Below are positions 1 through 8,251 of a stretch of DNA of 15,043 bases, in pieces. A program made the translations under genes and the position numbers. This DNA comes from Clostridium sp. CAG:508 (lineage in GTDB: Bacteria; Bacillota; Clostridia; TANB77; CAG-508), in NCBI GenBank assembly GCA_000435755.1, contig FR889106.1:1-15043 (forward strand), given 5' to 3'. The number at the start of each line of letters is the position of its first letter. Position 1 is the stretch's first letter. The notes beneath the pieces are model-generated. The model was not told where the DNA came from. It worked only from the letters and a program-made list of their open reading frames with translations, and ran no database searches.

Positions 1-10
1 AAGGGGAGAG
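1..10 (+). promoter_or_regulatory. Ribosome binding site of addB
   Basis: A purine-rich GGGGAGAG stretch ends 4-5 bases before a TTG codon at 15. This is the main reason to accept the non-ATG start, since the protein then begins directly with the Walker A strand expected at the AddB N-terminus. Confidence 0.6.
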
Positions 11-14
11 AGTT

Positions 15-3000
15 TTGAGTATTCAAATTGTATATGGAACATCAGGTACAGGAAAAAGTACATATATTTTTAATCAAATAAATGAACAAATAAAACAAAA
101 AAGTCCATACAAAATAAAAGTAATTACACCAGAGCAATTTTCATATACAGCAGAGCAAAAATTACTTGAAACATCTTCTTCACAAAGTATGATTTCAGCA
201 GAAGTAATTACGTTTGCACGTATGGCATATAGAATTTTAGGAGAAGTAGGCAAAAAAACAAGAATAAATTTATCAGGTTCAGGCAAAGCAATGCTTATAG
301 ACCACATTTTACTAACAGAAAACAATAAGTTTTCATTTTTAGGCAAATCAGATGAAAATGTGGAAATGATATCAAGACAATTAACTGAGCTAAAAAAACA
401 CCAAGTTCAGCTAGATACATTAAAAGAAGTTACTAAAAATACTCAAGATAAATACCTACAAAAAAAGCTTGAAGATATTACAAATTTGTATGATTTATAT
501 AACACTTCAATTCAAAACCAATATATTGACGAAAATGATGGGTTAACTCTTTTGGCAGAAGAATTAGAAAAATCAAATGAATTTAAAAATTGCGATATAT
601 ATATTGATGAGTTTGCAGGCTTCACTTTGCAAGAATATGAAATTTTAAGAAAACTTATGCGAATATCACGCAAAATTACAATAACAATTTGTGCAGATAA
701 TTTACAAGAAAACACAAATGCGGATATAGACACATTTTATAGCAATAAACAAACAGTAAAAAGGATTTTAGAAATTGCAAACCAAGAACAAATAGAAGTA
801 GAAAAACCAATTTTTCTAAATACTCCATACAGATTTAAAACCGAAGAATTACAACATTTAGCAGAAAATATGGCATCACCTTTTTATAAAAAATACGATA
901 AGCAAAATGAAAATTTATCAATATTTTTGGCAAGTAATCCATATTCTGAAATAGAAAATGTTGCAATACAAATAACAAAACTTGCAAAAAAAGGATACAA
1001 ATATGAAGAAATGGCTGTAATTACAAAAAACATAGATACATATTCAAGTTTGTGTAAAGCAATTTTTGAGCAATATAATATACCAGTTTTTATAGATGAG
1101 AAAAAGGACTTAGGAAGTAATATTTTAGTAAGATATGTATTATCTTTATTAGAAATATTTGCAAAGAACTGGTCTTATGAATCTGTTTTTGGATATATAA
1201 AAACAGGATTACTAGATTTAGATACACAAGAAATAGCTGTATTAGAAAATTATTGCTTAAAATGGGGTATAAAAGGAAGCAAATGGTATGCAAAAGAGTG
1301 GAACTTTTACAATGAAACAGAAGAACAACAAAAGCAAATAATATATGCAAGGGATAAAGTTGTAGAGCCTCTTTTGAAATTCAAAAAACAGTTAGCAGGA
1401 CTGAAAACAGTAAAAGAAATAACAACTGGATTATATGAATTTTTAGTCCAAAATAATATATATGAAAAGCTAGAACAAAAAATAGAAGAATTGAAACAAA
1501 ATAATGAACTAGAAATTGCAAAACAATATGAATTAAGTATTAAAATTTTAACCGATTTATTTGATGAAATAGTATTAGTTTTAGGTAGTAAAAATATAAC
1601 TTTTGATAGATATGCAAAAATATTAAAAATGGGCTTTAATCAAAGTGACTTAGGTACAATTCCTGCAACTGCAGATCAAGTAATAGTAGGAGATGTAGAC
1701 CGTTCAAGATCACACAAAGTAAAGGCAGTTTTTATTATAGGTTTAAATGATGGAAGTTTTCCAAGTATACAAAAAGATGAAGGATTTTTAGATGATAAAG
1801 ATAGAAATATATTAAAAGAGCAAGGAATAGAACTTGCCAAAGGAACAATAGAGCAAATCTATGATGACAATTTTAATATTTACAAGGCTTTTACAACAGC
1901 AGAAGAAAAGCTTTATTTATCTTATGCTTCATCAGATGCAGAAGGAAAATCTTTAAGAGCATCAATACTAATAAATAAAATTAAAAGAATATTTCCTAAC
2001 ATAAAAGAACAAAGTGATGTAATAGAAAGAAAAAGTGAAGTATTACTTTCCAAAACTACATTTGATGAATTATTAGTAAATTTAAGAAATTTTACACAGG
2101 GTGAGGAAATCGAACCTATTTGGTTCGATGTATACAATTATTATCAAGCTAATTATAAAGCAAAATTAGAGTCAGCAATAAAGGCTTTACAATATAAAAA
2201 TGAGCCAGAAAAACTAAAGCAAAATAAATTGGAAAAATTATATGGTAATACTTTAAAAACAAGTGTGTCAAGATTAGAACAATATCAAGCTTGTGCTTTT
2301 TCATATTATTTAAAATATGGATTAAAATTAAAAGAAAAAGATAGCTTTAATGTTGAGGCTGTTGATACAGGGAATTTAATGCATGAAGTAATAGACAGCT
2401 TTTTTGAAAGATTAGATGAATTAAATATATCTGTAAAAAATATTGAAGAAGAACAAATAAAACAAATTACAGAAGATATTGTTGAAGAAAAACTAGCATT
2501 AAAAAAATATGATATATTTAATAGTATTCCAAAATACAGAATATTAGCTCAAAGGTTAAAAAAAGTAATTACAAAATCTATGAAATATATTGTAGATAGT
2601 CTGAAATATAGTGACTTTGAAGTGTTAGGACATGAACTTGAATTTAAACAAGGTGGTCAATATGAGCCAATTATATATGAATTAAAAGATGGCAAAAAAG
2701 TTGAGATAACTGGAAAAATTGACAGACTAGATATAGCAAAAACTGCAGATGGAAATTATATTAGAATAATAGATTATAAATCATCAATAAAAAATATAAA
2801 TCTAAATGAAGTGTATGCAGGTTTGCAACTTCAATTATTAACATATTTGGATGCTGCTTGTGAAAATGAAGAAGTAACACCAGCAGGAGCATTGTATTTT
2901 AATTTAATAGATCCAGTATTAAATGCAAATCCAAATATGACTGATGAAGAAATTACAGAAGAACTAAGAAAACAATTTAAAATGCAAGGGCTTATACTTG

Positions 3001-3356
3001 CAGATAGTAATATTGTAAGAAAAATGGACACAAATTTAGTATCTGGTAGTTCTAATATTGTTCCAGCATATATAGGCAAAGATGGAGAAGTTAGTGACAA
3101 ACAAAATACATTAAATAGAAAACAATTTGAAAACTTGCAAAATTATATGGAAAAAATCATAAAACAAATTTCAGAAGAAATTTTAAATGGAAACATTGGA
3201 ATCGAACCATATTATAGAACTAGGGATAAGAAAACACCTTGCGAATATTGTAGTTATAAAGCTATTTGCCAGTTTAATCAAACTACAAAAAATAATTATA
3301 ACTACATACCAAATGTTAATAAAGAAAAAGTATTGGAAAAAATTTGTCAAGAATAA
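15..3356 (+). CDS. addB: ATP-dependent helicase/deoxyribonuclease subunit AddB
   Basis: This is the AddB subunit of the AddAB (RexAB) helicase-nuclease, which resects double-strand breaks for RecA loading in the cytoplasm. The 1113-aa length fits the family (B. subtilis about 1166). The start is TTG. A Walker A motif GTSGTGKST lies at residues 8-16. The C-terminal RecB-like nuclease is intact: E874/E876 in HELEF, D903 in GKIDRLD, D920 and K922 in IIDYKSS, then QLQLLTYL. Four cysteines for the Fe-S staple are present: C760, and C1076, C1079 and C1085 with the CX2CX5C spacing of the family. The AddA partner, often adjacent, does not follow; it could lie upstream of the window. The next gene starts 26 bases after the stop, so addB appears to head or sit within a five-gene run. 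Confidence 0.96.
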   Translation: MSIQIVYGTSGTGKSTYIFNQINEQIKQKSPYKIKVITPEQFSYTAEQKLLETSSSQSMISAEVITFARMAYRILGEVGKKTRINLSGSGKAMLIDHILLTENNKFSFLGKSDENVEMISRQLTELKKHQVQLDTLKEVTKNTQDKYLQKKLEDITNLYDLYNTSIQNQYIDENDGLTLLAEELEKSNEFKNCDIYIDEFAGFTLQEYEILRKLMRISRKITITICADNLQENTNADIDTFYSNKQTVKRILEIANQEQIEVEKPIFLNTPYRFKTEELQHLAENMASPFYKKYDKQNENLSIFLASNPYSEIENVAIQITKLAKKGYKYEEMAVITKNIDTYSSLCKAIFEQYNIPVFIDEKKDLGSNILVRYVLSLLEIFAKNWSYESVFGYIKTGLLDLDTQEIAVLENYCLKWGIKGSKWYAKEWNFYNETEEQQKQIIYARDKVVEPLLKFKKQLAGLKTVKEITTGLYEFLVQNNIYEKLEQKIEELKQNNELEIAKQYELSIKILTDLFDEIVLVLGSKNITFDRYAKILKMGFNQSDLGTIPATADQVIVGDVDRSRSHKVKAVFIIGLNDGSFPSIQKDEGFLDDKDRNILKEQGIELAKGTIEQIYDDNFNIYKAFTTAEEKLYLSYASSDAEGKSLRASILINKIKRIFPNIKEQSDVIERKSEVLLSKTTFDELLVNLRNFTQGEEIEPIWFDVYNYYQANYKAKLESAIKALQYKNEPEKLKQNKLEKLYGNTLKTSVSRLEQYQACAFSYYLKYGLKLKEKDSFNVEAVDTGNLMHEVIDSFFERLDELNISVKNIEEEQIKQITEDIVEEKLALKKYDIFNSIPKYRILAQRLKKVITKSMKYIVDSLKYSDFEVLGHELEFKQGGQYEPIIYELKDGKKVEITGKIDRLDIAKTADGNYIRIIDYKSSIKNINLNEVYAGLQLQLLTYLDAACENEEVTPAGALYFNLIDPVLNANPNMTDEEITEELRKQFKMQGLILADSNIVRKMDTNLVSGSSNIVPAYIGKDGEVSDKQNTLNRKQFENLQNYMEKIIKQISEEILNGNIGIEPYYRTRDKKTPCEYCSYKAICQFNQTTKNNYNYIPNVNKEKVLEKICQE

Positions 3357-3382
3357 CTTTATAGAGAGGAAATAAACTACAA

Positions 3383-4171
3383 GTGGAAAATATAGTATAT
3401 CAAAATAAAGATGGAATTGAATATATTCAGTTTAAAAAATTGTTAGAGTATCCAGAAATAACACATTGCTATACAATGCGAAATAATAATGAATTGAATT
3501 TTCAAATAAAAAATCGTGACTTTTTTAAGCAAAGTTGTGATAAAATATTAAAGAGTTTAAATTTAAAAAATGCACAAATTGTAAGGCCATACCAAACCCA
3601 TACAGATATAGTAGAAAAAGTCGAGGAAGTAAAAACAACTGATGAACTAAAAGATGTTGATGGAATAGTAACTGATAAAAAAAATATTACATTACTTACA
3701 ACTTCTGCAGACTGCATTTCAATGCTTTTGTATGACCCAGTAAAAAAAGCTATAGGGAGTATTCATTCAGGTTGGAAAGGTACTTTAAAAGGAATAATAG
3801 TAAAAGCAATAGAAAAGATGGTAACAGAATACCAAAGTAATCCTGAAGATATTATATGTTGTATATGTCCAAGTATAAGACAATGTTGTTTTGAAGTTGA
3901 TGAAGATGTAAAAGACTTATTTTATAATAAATACAAAGAATTAAAAAACATTGACGAAATAATTAAATTAGGGGACAAAAAAGAAGATAAGCAAAAGTAC
4001 TATATTGATACAGTAAAAATCAACATAGAGTTATTAAAAAACATAGGATTAAAAGAAGAAAATATAATAGACAGTAATATTTGCACAATGTGCCATTCGA
4101 AAGAATTTCATTCATATAGAGCAGATGGAAAAGACTTTGGAGTAAATGGAGCAATAATAGCGATAAAATAG
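3383..4171 (+). CDS. pgeF: Laccase-domain protein, YfiH/PgeF family
   Basis: This is a 262-aa Cu-oxidase_4 (YfiH/YlmD) family protein. E. coli YfiH (PgeF) edits peptidoglycan precursors carrying L-Ser in place of L-Ala; other members are reported to act on purine nucleosides, so the substrate here is uncertain. The family metal site is visible as H73 (PYQTHTD), C111 (SADC) and H128 (IHSGWKG). Further hallmarks are CICPSIRQCCFEVDEDV in the middle and FHSYRADGKDFGVNGA at the C-terminus. The start is GTG, with a GAGAGGA sequence about 12 bases upstream, slightly far; no nearer ATG exists in frame. The next gene, an LD-carboxypeptidase, begins 10 bases after the stop, which fits a cell-wall role. 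It is cytosolic with no signal peptide. Confidence 0.93.
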   Translation: MENIVYQNKDGIEYIQFKKLLEYPEITHCYTMRNNNELNFQIKNRDFFKQSCDKILKSLNLKNAQIVRPYQTHTDIVEKVEEVKTTDELKDVDGIVTDKKNITLLTTSADCISMLLYDPVKKAIGSIHSGWKGTLKGIIVKAIEKMVTEYQSNPEDIICCICPSIRQCCFEVDEDVKDLFYNKYKELKNIDEIIKLGDKKEDKQKYYIDTVKINIELLKNIGLKEENIIDSNICTMCHSKEFHSYRADGKDFGVNGAIIAIK

Positions 4172-4177
4172 GAGGAG
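4171..4177 (+). promoter_or_regulatory. Ribosome binding site of the LD-carboxypeptidase gene
   Basis: GGAGGAG begins on the last base of the upstream stop codon and ends 4 bases before the ATG at 4182. The overlap of stop codon and binding site points to co-transcription and probably translational coupling of the two genes. Confidence 0.75.
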
Positions 4178-4181
4178 TAAT

Positions 4182-5093
4182 ATGATACCTGAAAGGTTAA
4201 AAAAAGGTGATACTATTGGTTTAATAGCACCATCAAGCCCTGTACTAAAAGAAGATTTAGAAACAATAAATAATTCAATAATGCTTATGGAAAGTGCAGG
4301 ATTTAAAATTAAGTTTGCACCAAATGCTATATCAAATAAGTTAGGATATTCAGCAACTGCAAAGCAAAAAGCAGAGGATATAAATTATATGTTTCAAAAT
4401 GATGAAATAAAAGCTATATTCTGCATATCAGGAGGATTTAACTCAAATTCTACATTTGATTATTTAGATTATGATGCAATAAAATATTATCCTAAAATAA
4501 TATGTGGATTTAGTGATTCAACATCACTTTTAAATGCAATTTATGCAAAAACTGGATTAGTAACATTTCATGGGCCAACATTTAAAGCCTTAACTTCATG
4601 GCAAACTAAATATGGATATGAAGAAGTAATAAAAAGGTTTGAAGAAGGTGGATTAAGTCTTGGACAAGCAGATGATGAATATGTTACAATTAAAGAAGGA
4701 AAAACAAAAGGAATTTTAGTTGGTGGAAATTTAAGTTTAGTAAATGAAATGGTATGTGGAAAGTATAGTATTGATTTTACAGATAAAATATTATTTTTAG
4801 AAGAGCTATTTGTTGAAACACCACCGGAATTAGTTAGCAATTATTTTTATCATATGAAACAAAATGGAGTATTTGACAAAATAAAGGGAATTTGGCTTGG
4901 TAACTATGATGGAGCAGTAAGTATAGAACAAATATTATTAGATACTTTAGAAGGAGAGTACAGCTTTCCAATAATAAAATCTAATAATTTTGGACATATA
5001 GATAAAAAGACTGTTATACCAATTGGAACAATGGCAAAAATTGATACTAATATAGAGAATAAAATAGAATTACTAGAAAATTGTGTAAAATAA
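4182..5093 (+). CDS. LD-carboxypeptidase, peptidase family S66
   Basis: This 303-aa protein matches the S66 family (LdcA, and MccF which cleaves microcin C). LdcA removes the terminal D-Ala from muropeptide tetrapeptides in cell-wall recycling. The family catalytic triad can be read: S111 in the nucleophile elbow CGFSDST, E207 in ILFLEE, and H272 in NNFGHID, which is followed by the conserved PIGTMAKID ending. The N-terminus KKGDTIGLIAPSSPV is also typical. No signal peptide is visible, so a cytoplasmic location is likely. It lies directly after the PgeF-like gene, which supports a murein role, but the S66 family also includes self-immunity peptidases such as MccF. The choice between LdcA-like and MccF-like cannot be made by eye. 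The start is ATG behind a strong binding site. Confidence 0.92.
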   Translation: MIPERLKKGDTIGLIAPSSPVLKEDLETINNSIMLMESAGFKIKFAPNAISNKLGYSATAKQKAEDINYMFQNDEIKAIFCISGGFNSNSTFDYLDYDAIKYYPKIICGFSDSTSLLNAIYAKTGLVTFHGPTFKALTSWQTKYGYEEVIKRFEEGGLSLGQADDEYVTIKEGKTKGILVGGNLSLVNEMVCGKYSIDFTDKILFLEELFVETPPELVSNYFYHMKQNGVFDKIKGIWLGNYDGAVSIEQILLDTLEGEYSFPIIKSNNFGHIDKKTVIPIGTMAKIDTNIENKIELLENCVK

Positions 5094-5105
5094 AGGAAGT
5101 AAGAA

Positions 5106-5678
5106 ATGTACGATAATTGGGAAGAATTAGAAAATAGTATAAAAAATTGCAATAAATGTAAATTGTGTTCAACTAGAAAAAGTATTGTTTTTGGAGAAGG
5201 CAATAAACAAGCGGACTTGATGTTTATAGGAGAAGGTCCTGGAGCAGATGAGGATACTCAGGGACTTCCTTTTGTGGGAAAAGCAGGACAACTTATGAAT
5301 ATGGCTTTTCAAGGTTTAGGTATAAAAAGACAAGAAGTATATATAACAAATATAGTTAAATGTAGGCCACCTGCTAATAGAGTGCCAGAGCAAGACGAGG
5401 CAGAGGCTTGTTTGAATTATCTACGTAATCAAGTAATTCTTGTAAAGCCTAAGGTAATAGTTCTTTTAGGAAGTACAGCTCTAAAGAATGTGTTAGGAAA
5501 AGAGTATTCTATTACAGCTAGTAGAGGTAAATGGATAGAACAAAAAGGAATAATGTATATGCCTACTTGGCATCCTGCTGCATTACTTAGAGATGAAAAC
5601 AAGAAGATTGAGTTTTGGAAAGATTTAAAAGTGGTTGTGAATTTTTTTAATAAATCAGGAGTAGAAGATGAAAAATAA
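5106..5678 (+). CDS. Uracil-DNA glycosylase, family 4 (Fe-S)
   Basis: This 190-aa enzyme removes uracil from DNA to start base excision repair. It matches family 4 UDGs (older name: SPO1 DNA polymerase-related). Motif 1 is GEGPGADEDTQGLPFVG at residues 42-58, and motif 2 is WHPAALLRD with H156. The four [4Fe-4S] ligands by family pattern are C15, C18, C86 (KCRPP) and C102 (EACLNYL); C21 is an additional cysteine next to the cluster. An AAAGGAAG binding site precedes the ATG. The gene lies 12 bases after the LD-carboxypeptidase gene and its end overlaps the next start by 11 bases. Together with addB it gives this run a DNA repair element. The call is firm. Confidence 0.95.
   Translation: MYDNWEELENSIKNCNKCKLCSTRKSIVFGEGNKQADLMFIGEGPGADEDTQGLPFVGKAGQLMNMAFQGLGIKRQEVYITNIVKCRPPANRVPEQDEAEACLNYLRNQVILVKPKVIVLLGSTALKNVLGKEYSITASRGKWIEQKGIMYMPTWHPAALLRDENKKIEFWKDLKVVVNFFNKSGVEDEK
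5657..5661 (+). promoter_or_regulatory. Ribosome binding site inside udg for the GltD-like gene
   Basis: AGGAG lies within the last codons of the uracil-DNA glycosylase gene, 6 bases before the ATG at 5668. It decides the start of the downstream gene, which overlaps the upstream one by 11 bases in another frame. Confidence 0.7.
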
Positions 5679-6930
5679 TATAAAACAAAAAGCTGAATAT
5701 TGCTTAAATTGTAAAAATCCACAGTGTAGGATAGGATGTCCACTTGGAAATAATATTCCAGCTTTTATTCAAAAAGTAAAAGAGGATAATTTAGAAGAAG
5801 CATATAAAATATTGTGTGAAACCACTGTTATGCCAGCAATATGTGGTAGAATATGTCCACACCAAAAACAATGCCAAGGAAAATGTGTTAGGGGCATTAA
5901 GTCAGATCCAGTTTCAATTGGAGAAATAGAAGCATATGTTGGAGATTGGGCTTTAAGTAATACAAATAGCTTATTAAACTACAGTGAAAATACTCAAGAA
6001 AAAAATAAAAAAATAGCAGTTATTGGTGGAGGACCATCAGGCTTAACAGCTGCTGCATTTCTTAGAAGAAAAGGATACCAAGTGACAATTTATGAAAAAC
6101 AAAAAAATTTAGGTGGAATTTTAAAAAGAGGAATACCAGAGTTTAGGCTACCAAATGAAATTGTAGAAAAAACTATTGAGCAAATTTTAGCACTCGGCAT
6201 AAATGTCCAATGCGAAAAAGAGTTAGGAAAGAACTTAGAACTAGCTGATATAGAAAAAGAATATGACGCAATATATTTATCAATAGGAGCAAATATACCA
6301 AGAAAGATGGCTATTGAAGGTGAAGAACTTGAAGGAGTATATGGTGGAAATTCATTACTAGAAAATCAAAATCATCCTGATTATACAAATAAAAAAGTTG
6401 CAATTATTGGTGGTGGAAATGTTGCAATGGACTGTGCAAGAACAATCAAAAGGATGGGAGCTAAACAGGTAGTTGTAATATATAGAAGGTCAGAGGTAGA
6501 AATGCCAGCAGAGGCAAAGGAAATTGCAGATGCAAAACAAGAGGGAGTAGAATTCTTATTTTTAAATAATATTGTAAAAATATTAGGCAAAAATAAAGTC
6601 GAACAGATAGAATGTATAAAAACAGAATTAGTACAGAAAGAAGGAGAAACAAGAAAGTCTCCAGTAGATATTGAAAATAGTAATTACATAATGGACATGG
6701 ATTATGTGGTAATGGCAGTTGGAGGAAAAATAGATAAAGATACTATAGAAAAATGCAATATTGAAACAACATCTAGAAAATATGTACAAGTAAATGAAAA
6801 TAATCAAACTTCACATAAAAAGGTATTTGCAGGTGGAGATGTAGTAGGGCAGAACTCAACAGTAGCTTGGGCAGCAAGTGATGGAAGAAAAGTTGCAAAT
6901 AAAATAATAGAATACCTAGAAACAAAATAA
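5668..6930 (+). CDS. GltD/NfnB-like NAD(P)-dependent Fe-S flavoprotein
   Basis: This 420-aa flavoprotein resembles glutamate synthase small subunit GltD and the NfnB subunit of ferredoxin:NADP oxidoreductase. The N-terminal module carries two cysteine groups for [4Fe-4S] clusters: C12, C15, C20, C24, and C59, C63, C69, C73. An FAD-binding fold follows (GGGPSG at 120-125, then LGGILKRGIPEFRLP), then an NAD(P) Rossmann motif GGGNVA at 248-253 with YRRSEVEMPA. A C-terminal FAD element VFAGGDVVGQNSTVAWA closes it. In GltD and NfnB the protein feeds electrons to or from a partner, but neither a gltB-like nor an nfnA-like gene is adjacent, so reaction and partner are not settled. At 420 aa it is slightly shorter than typical members of about 460. 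It ends the five-gene run, just before a strong hairpin. Confidence 0.9.
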   Translation: MKNNIKQKAEYCLNCKNPQCRIGCPLGNNIPAFIQKVKEDNLEEAYKILCETTVMPAICGRICPHQKQCQGKCVRGIKSDPVSIGEIEAYVGDWALSNTNSLLNYSENTQEKNKKIAVIGGGPSGLTAAAFLRRKGYQVTIYEKQKNLGGILKRGIPEFRLPNEIVEKTIEQILALGINVQCEKELGKNLELADIEKEYDAIYLSIGANIPRKMAIEGEELEGVYGGNSLLENQNHPDYTNKKVAIIGGGNVAMDCARTIKRMGAKQVVVIYRRSEVEMPAEAKEIADAKQEGVEFLFLNNIVKILGKNKVEQIECIKTELVQKEGETRKSPVDIENSNYIMDMDYVVMAVGGKIDKDTIEKCNIETTSRKYVQVNENNQTSHKKVFAGGDVVGQNSTVAWAASDGRKVANKIIEYLETK

Positions 6931-6959
6931 AAGTTGGAAATATAAAATTTCCAACTTTT
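6929..6959. terminator. Perfect 12-bp hairpin terminator, probably bidirectional
   Basis: AAAAGTTGGAAA at 6929-6940 and TTTCCAACTTTT at 6948-6959 form a perfect 12-bp stem with a 7-base loop. The arms themselves supply the U-rich ends in both directions. It ends the + strand run immediately after the GltD-like gene and can also serve the - strand zincin-like gene, whose stop is about 60 bases away. Confidence 0.85.
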
Positions 6960-7017
6960 ATGCTGTTTTATCATTATCATTATCTACCGAAAGCAGGTCT
7001 TATATTTTGCAAATACC

Positions 7018-8097
7018 TTAGTTTTGCTCGAAATTCTTACTTAAACCAAATATATTTTTAATTCTTTTAAACATTTTAGAAATCGTATTTTCTTTTACAA
7101 CTACTAATGCAACATTATTTAAAATAGCTTCATATTTATCATCTAAAGCTATCATTTTGTCAAGATAGTAGTTATTAAAATCACTGTAATTTTCAGTAAT
7201 TCCAATATAATTTTTGTAATCATATAACTTGGTACGATAAATTTCAATCTCCTCAGTAGTTGCTATTCTATTAAGTTCGTTATCAAAATATGAACTGTAA
7301 ATTAAATTTTGAGTTTGAACAAATGCATTTTTGAGTTCAGTTTTTAATTTACCGATTCTAAAAGCAATTTTTTGAGTTTTTTCATCTGATAAAGTTTCCT
7401 CTAATAAGTCATTATTTAAAAGAACTATTTTTTCTTCAATAGTTAATACTTTATCTAAGCAGTTTTGAATATTTAAAAAGTTCTTTTTACCACAAGACCT
7501 TATTAAAGCAAGCTTAAATTGATCAGTACTAAAAAGTGTACTTTCAAACAATGCATGTTCACCTACTAAATATGCTAATTGATTTACCAAATTACACAAA
7601 AGTGGATAGCAATTTGGACTGTTAGTAGGAAGTGAAATGTCATAATATTTTACAACAGTTTCTTTTTGCTCTAAGATTTTAGATGCTGCTAACTGGACAG
7701 CTCCTTCATTTAAAGCCGTTCCATATGTTTTAAATTCACTATATTCACATAAACCTAAGCGATATAAATTGCCTTTATTATCTTTTACTTCTTGAATATG
7801 ATGAATAAGTTCATGAACAGCAAATTTCTCTAAGTCTTTTAAAGGTACACCAGCCTTAAAATATATAGATGAATTTTTGTAAAAGTAAGTTGCTTCGGCA
7901 TATCCTTCAGGCATTTTAGCTATATACATTGGAGTTCTAGAAAACTCAATAAATAATTGACCATAATCGAAATGAGCTCTAGGAAATGCTTTGCAAATTT
8001 TTTCAGCAGCATTTCTAGAAATAGAATTTACGCTTAAAGTATCTAGTCTTCCAATAATTTCAATTCCATCTTTTTTTAATTCAGCTTCAACGTTCAT
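7018..8097 (-). CDS. Uncharacterised protein with HELIH zincin signature
   Basis: I do not recognise this 359-aa protein as a named family. It contains AVHELIHHIQE, a classic HExxH zinc-protease signature with H95, E96 and H99, followed by LNEGAVQ with E131, placed where gluzincins carry their third zinc ligand. This suggests a metallopeptidase fold, by inference only. The remaining two thirds is largely helical by eye, with charged repeats around 215-260 and 285-340, and ends in a basic stretch (SKMFKRIKNIFGLSK). No signal peptide or membrane segment is visible, so it is probably cytoplasmic. A stop codon lies directly before the ATG, so this start is the earliest possible. TAAGGAG lies 13 bases upstream, rather far. 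It stands alone and divergent from the 130-aa orphan gene. Confidence 0.8.
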   Translation of the reverse strand: MNVEAELKKDGIEIIGRLDTLSVNSISRNAAEKICKAFPRAHFDYGQLFIEFSRTPMYIAKMPEGYAEATYFYKNSSIYFKAGVPLKDLEKFAVHELIHHIQEVKDNKGNLYRLGLCEYSEFKTYGTALNEGAVQLAASKILEQKETVVKYYDISLPTNSPNCYPLLCNLVNQLAYLVGEHALFESTLFSTDQFKLALIRSCGKKNFLNIQNCLDKVLTIEEKIVLLNNDLLEETLSDEKTQKIAFRIGKLKTELKNAFVQTQNLIYSSYFDNELNRIATTEEIEIYRTKLYDYKNYIGITENYSDFNNYYLDKMIALDDKYEAILNNVALVVVKENTISKMFKRIKNIFGLSKNFEQN

Positions 8098-8110
8098 TTA
8101 TAAAATGTTT

Positions 8111-8117
8111 CTCCTTA
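8111..8117 (-). promoter_or_regulatory. Ribosome binding site of the zincin-like gene
   Basis: On the - strand TAAGGAG lies 13 bases before the ATG at 8097. The spacing is longer than usual, but an in-frame stop immediately before the ATG excludes any upstream start. Confidence 0.55.
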
Positions 8118-8133
8118 GTAATTTCCTTATACA

Positions 8134-8139
8134 ATTATA
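8134..8139 (-). promoter_or_regulatory. Candidate -10 box for the zincin-like gene
   Basis: On the - strand TATAAT lies 37 bases upstream of the ATG. No good -35 hexamer is found at 16-18 bases; that position is an A/T tract between the TATTACA repeats. It may be a weak or activator-dependent promoter. Confidence 0.4.
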
Positions 8140-8147
8140 CAACATAA

Positions 8148-8189
8148 TATTACAAAAAAATATTACAAACATATTACACTTTTATTACA
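8148..8189. repeat. Four phased TATTACA direct repeats
   Basis: TATTACA occurs at 8148, 8161, 8172 and 8183, with start-to-start steps of 13, 11 and 11 bases, so the last three lie on about one face of the helix. The array lies between the -10 candidate of the - strand gene and the + strand promoter. It could be a regulator-binding array, although the region is very AT-rich. Confidence 0.55.
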
Positions 8190-8198
8190 AATATGTAA
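8185..8198. promoter_or_regulatory. TTACA-N4-TGTAA inverted repeat, possible operator
   Basis: TTACA at 8185-8189 and TGTAA at 8194-8198 form a symmetric site with a 4-base spacer. It overlaps the last TATTACA copy and lies 15 bases upstream of the + strand -35 box. The size and symmetry suit a dimeric repressor or activator; which one is unknown. Confidence 0.4.
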
Positions 8199-8212
8199 CA
8201 AAATAACATAAA

Positions 8213-8241
8213 TTGACATAATGTGTAAAAAGTATTATAAT
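8213..8241 (+). promoter_or_regulatory. Consensus sigma-A promoter of the 130-aa orphan gene
   Basis: TTGACA at 8213-8218 and TATAAT at 8236-8241 are both perfect hexamers with an optimal 17-base spacer. This is the strongest promoter in the window. The spacer contains the short palindrome ACATAATGT (8216-8224). Transcription should start near 8248, leaving a leader of about 37 bases. Confidence 0.88.
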
Positions 8242-8251
8242 ATAAGTATCT

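Noticed and set aside
3187..3375. 62-aa open frame overlapping the end of addB on the + strand.
   Set aside because: It lies wholly inside addB apart from the last few bases, has no binding site, and addB is clearly the coding frame there.
6961..7017. Possible small RNA or extra hairpin between the operon terminator and the zincin-like gene.
   Set aside because: Only a weak ACC/GGT pairing and a short ATCATT repeat are visible, with no promoter.
8216..8224. ACATAATGT palindrome in the promoter spacer of the 130-aa gene as a separate operator.
   Set aside because: Four-base arms in AT-rich sequence are common by chance; it is noted with the promoter but not listed alone.
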